From NCBI GenBank assembly GCA_000697335.1, contig JNEM01011852.1, positions 1 to 13,580 of the forward strand: a stretch of 13,580 nucleotides of DNA, read 5' to 3'. The position numbers were made by a program, and so were the translations under genes. The notes under the pieces were generated by a model. The model made no database searches and was not told the origin of the DNA. It saw only the letters and a program-made list of their open reading frames with translations. Below, piece by piece: positions 1 to 7,326 of the stretch. The DNA comes from Conidiobolus incongruus B7586 (lineage: Eukaryota; Entomophthoromycota; Entomophthoromycetes; Entomophthorales; Conidiobolaceae). How positions within the stretch are numbered: the stretch's first letter is position 1; every line of letters begins with the position of its first letter.

Positions 1-1289
1 ATAAAATTTTAATTTTTAATAAAACTCCATAGGCTATTTATTAATCTTATTAATATTATTCAATTTCTTAATTTCATTATTCAATTATTTTTAGAAAGGA
101 TATTGAATTAATAATTTTATTATTAGTAATAATTGTATAGTTTGATAATAATTTTAATAAAAATGATAATACTTTATGTATATTAATATATATAAACTCA
201 TAATATTCAGTTAATGCTTGCAATTTATAACTTGATATTATTCTATTAATTATATATTTTCCATATATTTAAATTATTAATTATATGTATTTTATCCGAA
301 TTTATAAATAAGATTTTTAAATCGACTATATCAAATATATATATATAAGTTGAAAGTGAGAAAATAAATCAATAATTTCACTATATTATATGACAGTATT
401 TATATATGTTTAAGTATCCTGATATTGATACTAATATTGTACACTATATAATTATATATTTTATATTAAAACTAAAAAATAAAGAATTACACTAATTTGA
501 TGATTTGATCTAATTCAGAAATTTCATATTTTATCTCTAACAATCACTAATATGAGTATATATTATAATTGAGTTATTTGTGAATTTGGCAATAATATTT
601 AATAACTAGAATTGATGACATTGATAGAGTAATATAATAATTCAAAGTTTAGTATGGATTTTTTTTGACAACTGAATCAATTTATGAATTTTTAAAAAAT
701 TAACATTATAGGTATTATTTTGTATTTGAAAATCTGAAAGATTAATACAGAATTCCTTAATAATATGTTTTTCCTTTTTAAAATACAAATTCTTATTATT
801 TTCTCATATAATTCAGATAATTAATAATTTTATACATTTAAACCACTTATTAAAATTAATAAAAGAATTCTTAGATTAATCAATCAGAATTGATTAATTT
901 GGTACGATGCTCTATGCTTAATAATATATGTTGATGGTATATTAGACTTTATTGGCATTATGTTTTGTCATATACCAATTAAAGATTAAAACCATTTATC
1001 ATTACTCTAGCATTATATAAGATGCTATTTGATTAATATTTACATATCAATATGAAAATTGATAGCAGTATAATAAGTAAATCATTCCATTCGAAATTAT
1101 CAAATGGGTTAATTAATTTTATAAACAATAATTAAGGGGATGAAATTTAAATTTTACTTATTTATTTTTTAATTAAAAAGTTTTACTATTATAGTAATAT
1201 TAAAATAATCTAAAATATTTGTTATTTTCAAGAAAAAAAAATATTCTTATCATAAACTTTATTATCAAATGATTAAATAATAAAATATA
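1..1289. other. AT-rich spacer, no gene seen
   Basis: This stretch is almost entirely A/T with frequent stops in all six frames. I see no tRNA-like boxes, no splice-supported frame and no repeat worth naming. Around 900-1130 a few short + strand stretches look slightly less random in composition, and they may belong to the decayed region that follows, but I cannot support a gene. Confidence 0.6.
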
Positions 1290-2160
1290 TTCAAAAATTA
1301 CCTATAACTCAAATTCTATGGCATTAACAAAAAAATTAATTAAATCTGGATATTGTTTTGAATTAAAAGGACCAAATGATTTTGTATCGTAGGATTTCAT
1401 ATAACATACCCTCGAAAAAAATAGAATTACAAATAAAGTTAATTATTTAAAAAATTAATTTAAAAGCGTTAAAAAATTTAAATTCTTTGAATTATTTGGC
1501 ATAGTTAAATACCTGAGCTGGCAGAAATTGGTATGATAATAAGTTAAAACATGCATTGATTGGATACCACTACTTTCACTTAAATTACCAAAGTATTGGA
1601 ATGCTTTAGATCGCAGATACTGAATAAAAGCAATTAAAATAATAGAGCTATACTTTAAGCTATTCAACCATAGTGCATATTCCAAACAAATTTTGACCTG
1701 GACCGTATATTACCCCATTATGAACAGAAATCATTATAAACCAAAAAATGAGTGTCCTATAGGTAATTTTACCATATTTGGCGAATTCGCTCAAACCCTA
1801 ATCCATTTGTATTGATATATGATAAAAGATTACAAATGGGACTGAAAATTCATGATTTCATAATTAGCTTTGGGAAAATGATTGATTAAGGTTGGATAAA
1901 TAAATTGGTTTTTTCACGCATAGGTAGTTATTGAAGTAGAGAGCGTTATATGCTTTAAATAATATTTTTTTAATGATTATTTTCAGAATTGGTAAATAAA
2001 TTTAATGGCAATAAGGTGTGGCGCAAATTCTAGGAATTTAAACGTCTAATATCCATTACACTTGGGGTTGGATGGGGTGGGGAGGGGGAATTTCAATGAG
2101 GGGAACTATATTTCCAAATTTAGCATATTCATTAATATGAAGAGATGGACATAATGAAGT
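1290..2160 (+). pseudogene. Possible decayed protein gene, family unknown
   Basis: Base composition rises here compared with the flanking spacer, and the + strand shows several stretches that read like ordinary protein. The clearest, about 1640-1812, is a run of more than 50 codons with a balanced residue mix, including W-T-V-Y-Y-P-I-M-N-R and, further on, C-P-I-G-N-F-T-I-F-G-E-F. Another near 2050-2150 contains H-L-G-L-D-G-V-G-R-G-N-F-N-E-G. The pieces do not form one open frame and the region is interrupted several times, with no convincing set of introns to explain this. I do not recognise the family, so it could be a dead host gene, a remnant of a mobile element, or a chance composition patch. 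The minus strand also has a 76-codon open frame at 1455-1685, which I regard as a shadow. Confidence 0.3.
2064..2088 (+). other. G-quadruplex-type G-run
   Basis: On the + strand four runs of at least four G (2064-2067, 2074-2077, 2079-2082, 2084-2088) are separated by spacers of 6, 1 and 1 bases, with an extra GG inside the longest spacer. This satisfies the usual G4+ loop 1-7 rule. It is the only long G-run in the window and stands out in such AT-rich DNA. It lies inside the possible decayed gene and about 570 bp upstream of ssh4. Any regulatory role is speculation. Confidence 0.7.
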
Positions 2161-2654
2161 ACATTAGGATAATTTTTTATTCCATATGATTTGTTTCATC
2201 TCAAGTAACATTTTTATCCTAATATTATCAAATATTTAAAATCCGTATTTTCTTGGTTTTTCTCTAAATTTTCTTTTTTATTAATTAATAATTTGTATAT
2301 CATTTGAACTCTGAGCTATTAGTATAAGAAGCTGCGAATTTTTACTTAAAATTAACTTATTAATTGATTGTTTTTTGTTTTATTGAATTTGTGTGAACTT
2401 TATTCGCTTAAAATAGAGGAGGGTGTTTTAGCTCTTTTTCTTATATTAAAATTTAATTATTAAAAAAATTGTTACAATTCATTTAATAATTAATAGGTGA
2501 AATTGAAAAAAAACATATTATTACTATATATACATATATTCTATTAAAATATTCACACTGGTTAATATTATTAATTGGTAAATATTATTAATTCTTTATT
2601 GACCTTGGTTTTGAGTCATTTAACTAATCCATTTTTAAGGTTGAAGGTTCTACA
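2161..2654. other. Upstream region of the ssh4 homologue
   Basis: A/T-rich sequence with T-rich tracts around 2240-2290 and 2430-2450 and no open frame of note. It must hold the promoter and 5' leader of the ssh4 homologue, but no specific factor site can be read with confidence. The start codon at 2655 is preceded by ACA, the same -3 to -1 context as the + strand genes starting at 4820 and 10489. Confidence 0.5.
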
Positions 2655-3917
2655 ATGTCATTAACTAATTATCGTTCATTTATAATACTATTACTACTAA
2701 ATAGTATCAAGGGTACCCCTACAGAAATTTCCAGTCCTCATTCCGGGGATGCCGTACCTTTAGTAGTTACCATTTCGCTCGTAGGACTTGTAGCTGTTGC
2801 TCTATTGTATGCATTCTGTCGTGCTTGTACCAATTTGAGTAGTTTATTGTGTCGTCCTCAACCCAGTTTTGAAGGGTGGTCGGAAGCGGCAACTCAGAGT
2901 TATGATTTAGCTAGAGCTTTTCAGCAAGCCTATCCTCCTAACTCTATCTCGACAGAAATTAGCCCGGAGCAAAGGCTCCTCATTCAAGAGAAGGGCGTTC
3001 ACGCTTGGGAATTTATTGCGGATGATGATGTGAATTGTATGGTGTCCGAAAGAACTGAAATTATGTTTTATGGTGGTGAAAATTGTGTTCAGACCAATTT
3101 GCCAATTCCTAAAAACCAACCTATATACTACTTCGAAGTGAAATTGTTTGAAAAACCAGTCGATACCAATGTGGGAATTGGTGTTGCTACAAAACCTTAT
3201 CCTAGTTGGAGGTTTCCTGGAGTTAATAAAACTTCCGTAGGTTATCATTCTCAGGATGGTAAGAGATACTTTAACGATCCTTTCGACGGGTTTGATTATG
3301 GGGGTCCCTACCATGAAGGCGATGTAATTGGTTGTGGTTACAGACCCAGATCCGGTACCGTTTTCTTCACTAGAAATGGCGTTAAATTGGGCGATGCTTT
3401 TAGCGGTCTCAAATCTAATTTATTCCCGACGGTTGCAGCTGATGGACCTTGCACTCTTCATGTGAATTTGGGCCAATTGGGTTTCGTTTTTATTGAAGCT
3501 AACGTGGGTAAATGGGGATTAGCTCCCGCTGAAGGTAGTTTATTCGCACCTCCAGCATATGGCTACGAGCAAGATACACTTCTACTCGAAAGCGCTAGAA
3601 ACTCTATGGATGTGAGTCGATTTGAAGATGCTGAAACAGGGTGTAGTCAATCCTTCGATTTCAGTAAAATTCCCAACTATCCTCCACCCCAATTCTCCCC
3701 CAACACATCGTCACATATGCCGCAAGCATCCAGTGCCAATCCCTCTGAATTCAGGATTCAGATTCCTCGTGTGGAGCAACCTTTATTGATCAATATCGAG
3801 CCTGCATCTCCTCCCCCAACCTACAACGACCCCAGTCGTGGCAACGACGAGCACGAACCTCTTTTAATTCATCACACTGTCACTACTACAGCTGGTTCTA
3901 GTAATACAAGTGCCTAA
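2655..3917 (+). CDS. ssh4: Ssh4/Ear1-type SPRY and PY-motif membrane adaptor
   Basis: A single-exon gene of 420 residues. Ssh4/Ear1 proteins sit in endosome and vacuole membranes and recruit the Rsp5/Nedd4 ubiquitin ligase to cargo proteins so that they are sorted to multivesicular bodies. Seen in the sequence: a hydrophobic N-terminus (about residues 8-18, possible signal peptide), a strong membrane segment at 34-55 followed by Cys/Arg residues, and a SPRY domain at about 158-280. The SPRY is followed by the block L-G-F-V-F-I-E-A-N-V-G-K-W-G-L-A-P (275-291) and A-P-P-A-Y-G (298-303), typical of fungal Ssh4. A PY motif P-P-P-T-Y at 386-390 is the expected WW-domain ligand for Rsp5. The Pro/Ser-rich tail also has E-H-E-P-L-L at 399-404, an acidic dileucine signal suitable for AP-3 sorting; E-Q-D-T-L-L at 305-310 is similar. 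Length is near the smaller fungal homologues. The start was chosen as the first ATG, placing the signal/membrane segments at the N-terminus. Ear1 is the alternative name for the paralogue in yeast; sequence alone does not separate them. Confidence 0.93.
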   Translation: MSLTNYRSFIILLLLNSIKGTPTEISSPHSGDAVPLVVTISLVGLVAVALLYAFCRACTNLSSLLCRPQPSFEGWSEAATQSYDLARAFQQAYPPNSISTEISPEQRLLIQEKGVHAWEFIADDDVNCMVSERTEIMFYGGENCVQTNLPIPKNQPIYYFEVKLFEKPVDTNVGIGVATKPYPSWRFPGVNKTSVGYHSQDGKRYFNDPFDGFDYGGPYHEGDVIGCGYRPRSGTVFFTRNGVKLGDAFSGLKSNLFPTVAADGPCTLHVNLGQLGFVFIEANVGKWGLAPAEGSLFAPPAYGYEQDTLLLESARNSMDVSRFEDAETGCSQSFDFSKIPNYPPPQFSPNTSSHMPQASSANPSEFRIQIPRVEQPLLINIEPASPPPTYNDPSRGNDEHEPLLIHHTVTTTAGSSNTSA

Positions 3918-4819
3918 TTGATATATATTAATGACTGTCACAATATACCAGGCACTCGCATATATTCCAACTAATTACTCACATTTCTCGATGAAAACAA
4001 TCAATATTCAGCAAGTACACCTTCAATTCGGCAGTACCTAATTGATCAATTTTCACCTATTTTTTTTCAATTAGTTGCTAACCAAAACCATTCAACCACC
4101 AAATCATTGATCTCATCATCATCCAATTTATGTATATTAGAAAATTACTTTTTTTCCAAAATAAATTTTTTTAGTTGTTCGTTTAATTATTTGATATATT
4201 TGGTTATATTTACATCAGCCTTGTCTATACTGAACATAATATTAAATATTGATAAATTAAAAATTTTCAATATATTTCTTTATTTCTTTATTGTTAAATT
4301 AATTTCAATTGTCATCATTTATACACTTTCATAAATGGTTATAGATTACAGTATTGCTATCATTTTTATTTCATCAAATAATTCTTTGATATTTTTTGAT
4401 GATTCACAAATATGAAATAATTTTAGTGGGTATTAATTTTGATTTTAACTATATGAGAATTTTTTTATATTGGGATCCTAATTAAAAGAATAAGAATGAT
4501 GACCAAATATTAAAAATAGAAAAATTTTAATTTTATATTAAATATATTATATTATGATTTTAATTTGATTTAAAATATATTTTACTATTGAAACTATTTC
4601 AATATATATGTATTGTATATATTGTTGGTTTTTATTTCTCTAAAATGATAATCTTGATCCTCTGAATCTGTAAAAAATTAATCATCCGCAGTTTATTAAC
4701 CAGGATTTTAGTTTTGACTGATGTCACAATCCCAAAAACTTTAAAATGAAAAATTGATTATATTGAAGATTTTTGATTCTGTGATTGTAACTGCCCTTTT
4801 TTAAATAATAATAATCACA
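3918..4819. other. AT-rich intergenic spacer between ssh4 and the next gene
   Basis: Holds the 3' UTR of ssh4 and the promoter of the gene at 4820. A 75-codon open frame at 4107-4334 is made almost entirely of Ile, Leu, Phe, Asn and Ser, as expected from A/T-rich DNA, and is not supported as a gene. From about 4640 to 4800 the sequence becomes less A/T-biased, probably promoter or 5' leader. No clear snoRNA C/D boxes or tRNA were found. Confidence 0.55.
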
Positions 4820-5413
4820 ATGTCAACATTATTAAAATTGAATCCAATATTATTTAATCAATTTAGATCAAATACTACTAAATTTTTAATTTTAAAAAAT
4901 TTTCAAAATAGTGGACAGATCAACAAATTGACACGTTTAAATAATACTACCAAATATCAAATTCAAACTTTGTCTAACAGATTTTACACTTCGGGAACAC
5001 AAGTACCCAAACCCAGTAATATTACTAAATTGAAATACAAAGAAATAGTTCAAAACCTCAAAAAGTCACCAAGTTCCCACCTAATCAGTTTCTTAATCCT
5101 CCATGAACTCACCGCCGTTCTCCCAGTTTTAATTCTCTTCTTAATTTTAAACCAAATTGACTACGATATCCAACTCGATTCGGAATATTTAGACAGTGGT
5201 AAAAAATTTGCCAATTATTTTATAACCAAGTTGGGATTAGAGCAGAGTGATAACGTTGTGAAGTATACTTTAAATATGACAGTAGCATATGCTTTAGTGA
5301 AATTAGCTCTTCCTTTGAGATTAGCGATATGTTTGGCTTTGACACCGAGTTTTGCTACAAGGCTGGTGCAACCTGTAATGAATGGTGTGAAGAGGTTGGG
5401 GAATAAAAATTAG
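4820..5413 (+). CDS. Small mitochondrial membrane protein (DUF1279/FAM210-like or Mrx11-type)
   Basis: A single-exon gene of 197 residues. Residues 1-58 are rich in Asn, Thr, Lys, Arg, Leu and Phe with almost no acidic residues, as in a mitochondrial presequence. N-R-F-Y-T-S at 53-58 looks like a processing site, with cleavage expected after residue 56. The mature part starts with a basic helix (K-Y-K-E-I-V at 72-77), then the conserved-looking block S-P-S-S-H-L-I-S-F-L-I-L-H-E-L-T-A-V at 83-100, which leads directly into a membrane segment (about 88-110). A second hydrophobic segment spans about 151-174, including L-P-L-R-L, and the protein ends with a basic tail. From memory, this H-E-L-T-A block and the L-P-L-R-L segment are typical of a fungal mitochondrial family usually grouped with DUF1279/FAM210 or Mrx11-like proteins. 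The mitochondrial inner-membrane location is inferred and the biochemical role unknown. The gene is followed by a spacer and is convergent with the SRP RNA gene. Confidence 0.82.
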   Translation: MSTLLKLNPILFNQFRSNTTKFLILKNFQNSGQINKLTRLNNTTKYQIQTLSNRFYTSGTQVPKPSNITKLKYKEIVQNLKKSPSSHLISFLILHELTAVLPVLILFLILNQIDYDIQLDSEYLDSGKKFANYFITKLGLEQSDNVVKYTLNMTVAYALVKLALPLRLAICLALTPSFATRLVQPVMNGVKRLGNKN

Positions 5414-6353
5414 GATGATTTATTTTTAAATAATATATATTGTTATTTGATTACTATTTAATAGTATTAACCAATTCATTATATATATATGATTATTTTA
5501 TTTTAAATTATAGTCAATAATTTTGAATATCAAGTATAAAGGAGATAAAAAACTACACAATTCTAGATATGACATGATACTATGTCTAATATACTTCTAT
5601 CGATAGCACACTATTTCAAATTATAATCACAATAATAAATAAAACAATTTCAAATTTTATTACCAATAGAATATTATATTTAATAATATATCATCTTATT
5701 TCAAAATAATATACTATTGATCAACGATGTTATAACTATTATATTACACTACTGAATCAATAGCATACGATTTTCGTGTTAAAATTAAAATAACAAATTG
5801 AAATGATTACGTATAAAGTTGTTTATATTTATTCAATAAATATTTAAGCAATAGATAAGATTTGATATTGGAATTATGAAAGAAATTTGAAATAATGAAT
5901 GACATTAATTATAACAATATAGAGTAATTTTCAAGTATCTTAAATTTTAAGGAAATTCTACAATATTTCCAAGTCGAATTATTCTGAGTTATCTTAACAT
6001 CAAAACAATTAATCATATAAATGCCAATTGTATTCGCCAGTTTGAAAGGTTTTCAAGTAATAATTATAGATGTTTCTATTTATTTTAAAAATTATATAGA
6101 AACATGTTTGAAAATGATTGGAATCATTATTTTGAAGGCTTCTGAGTTTAGAGACTTAAAATTTAAATGTCTTAAATGGAGGGAGGCCTTTGACCTGATG
6201 TTTTCAAACTGGTGAGAATCAAATTCCAATGTTTGAATCGATGGTTTACTTTTGCAATATGAAATTCAAGTGTATATATGAATAAAATTTCTAATTATGT
6301 CAATGACATATATAAAATGTTTTAATTTGATTTTATGTGGTTTGGTGTGTAGC
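5414..6353. other. AT-rich spacer between convergent genes
   Basis: Holds the 3' end of the gene that stops at 5413 and the region downstream of the SRP RNA. A 64-codon open frame at 6021-6215 has no recognisable domain. Its last part, about 6140-6240, is less A/T-rich than the rest, but I see no tRNA cloverleaf, snoRNA boxes or splice pattern to support a feature. Confidence 0.5.
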
Positions 6354-6358
6354 AAAAA
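6354..6358 (-). terminator. Pol III T-run terminator of SRP RNA
   Basis: On the minus strand five consecutive T residues directly follow the end of SRP helix 5 (GGCGAC, then TTTTT, then G). A run of at least four or five T is the standard RNA polymerase III stop, as expected for an SRP RNA gene in most eukaryotes. Confidence 0.75.
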
Positions 6359-6641
6359 GTCGCCAACGATCCAAAATGACCGAACTATGACGAAATCAAG
6401 TTCAGCAATCCCGAAGACTGCGAGAATGCGGGAAGTTTGCACTGCTCTGTTGCCAGCCTCATGCGGTTCCCCCCTCTTAACCCACCTAGTTACCAAAGCT
6501 TACACGATGGTAACTATGTAGACATTCTGCTTCACAGGACTGAGCTCAACTTTGATCAGTCAAAAGATCAAATGTACGTGACTCCCTATAGCCGACCCTT
6601 CCAGAAGCAGAAGTAACAGATAGATGCCAAACCATCCGGTC
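6354..6641 (-). ncRNA. Signal recognition particle RNA (7SL-like)
   Basis: SRP RNA is the scaffold of the particle that delivers ribosomes translating secretory proteins to the ER. Read on the minus strand, 6471-6407 follows human 7SL closely in order and spacing: GAACCG, GAGCAG, CAAACTTCCCG, then GGGATT. Helix 8 folds from GGGAA/TTCCC and GCAT/GTGC to a CTG-GCAA-CAG hairpin with a GNRA tetraloop (6453-6450), followed by AGCAG (6446-6442), the asymmetric loop that binds SRP54. Helix 6 is an 8-bp perfect stem, TAGTTACC (6516-6509) with GGTAACTA (6494-6487), capped by GTAA (6503-6500), matching the GNAR tetraloop read by SRP19. Helix 5 pairs 6556-6537 with 6412-6395. The 5' Alu domain shows helix 2 (GACC/GGTC), helix 3 with a GGTTTGG loop, the U-turn TGTTAC and helix 4 (CTTC/GAAG). 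Length is about 285 nt. The 5' end is inferred from helix 2 and may be off by a few bases. Short open frames across this locus (for example 6266-6496 minus and 6297-6521 plus) are not genes. Confidence 0.93.
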
Positions 6642-7326
6642 AAGATGAGTATTTTAGTTGGAATCAATTATGACTATATACATCATAATTTTTTATCTAT
6701 TAATATGGGATTATAATAACCTTATCATACTAAATTCGCATATAAATTTATGAAATAAGTTTGAGTAAGAATTTCCAATTAAAAATAATTTCAATAATTT
6801 ATAAATAAAATTTTATAACATATTGTCTCATCATATAATACGTTCTTTTTGTCTAGAAGATATTTTATTATTTTGCATTTGAAATTAATTAATTAATGTC
6901 CATAATTATGATCACTATATCAATTTTGAATAAATTGCCAAATATTCTATTAATCCCAATTAAAAAATTGGAATCTAAATAGATTCTTATCAAATATTCA
7001 ATTGAGTATGGTAAATAAAAGAACATATTATTAACATATTTTAATCGTGATTAAAAATATTATTTGTTCGAATAGTAAGTAATAAAATTGATTAATAGAG
7101 GAATCAAACAATTGAAACTACTTATAAACCTTGTATTTTTTCTATTATTTATTAAAAAAATAATATATTAATTGAATTTCAAAATTCAAAATGAATTAAA
7201 TATTAATATCATAAAAAACTTTTATTTAATCAATACTAATAACAATAATAAAAATTAATTCAACTATATTTTAAAACTTTAAATGTATCTATAAATCATA
7301 TTGATATTGAAAATCTATTTTAGAGA
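6642..7326. other. AT-rich spacer between nop4 and the SRP RNA gene
   Basis: Contains the 3' UTR of nop4 and the promoter of the SRP RNA gene, both on the minus strand. I see no open frame, structured RNA or repeat that can be supported. Confidence 0.55.
6675..6680 (-). promoter_or_regulatory. Possible TATA element of the SRP RNA gene
   Basis: On the minus strand TATATA lies about 34-39 bases upstream of the inferred SRP RNA start. External TATA elements near -30 are common for yeast Pol III genes. The surrounding DNA is so A/T-rich that chance occurrence is likely. Internal A and B boxes are not clear: a weak B-box-like GTTCGGTC lies near 6386-6379. Confidence 0.3.

Noticed and set aside
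1794-1801. AACCCTAA, resembling a telomeric repeat or a telomerase template
   Set aside because: A single short occurrence inside a coding-like stretch, with no array and no structured RNA around it.
2907-3314. 135-codon minus-strand frame
   Set aside because: It is antisense to the SPRY region of ssh4, which has clear family motifs on the + strand.
4107-4334. 75-codon hydrophobic open frame on the + strand
   Set aside because: Its residues (Ile, Leu, Phe, Asn, Ser) are what A/T-rich DNA produces by chance. There is no family resemblance and no codon bias like that of neighbouring genes.
4700-4800. TGATGT and other box-like strings suggesting a C/D snoRNA
   Set aside because: The C box does not match RTGATGA, there is no paired CTGA with a terminal stem, and the position fits the promoter of the gene at 4820.
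6266-6521. Overlapping open frames of 74-76 codons on both strands
   Set aside because: They lie across the SRP RNA. The better base composition is explained by RNA structure, and neither frame has a domain.
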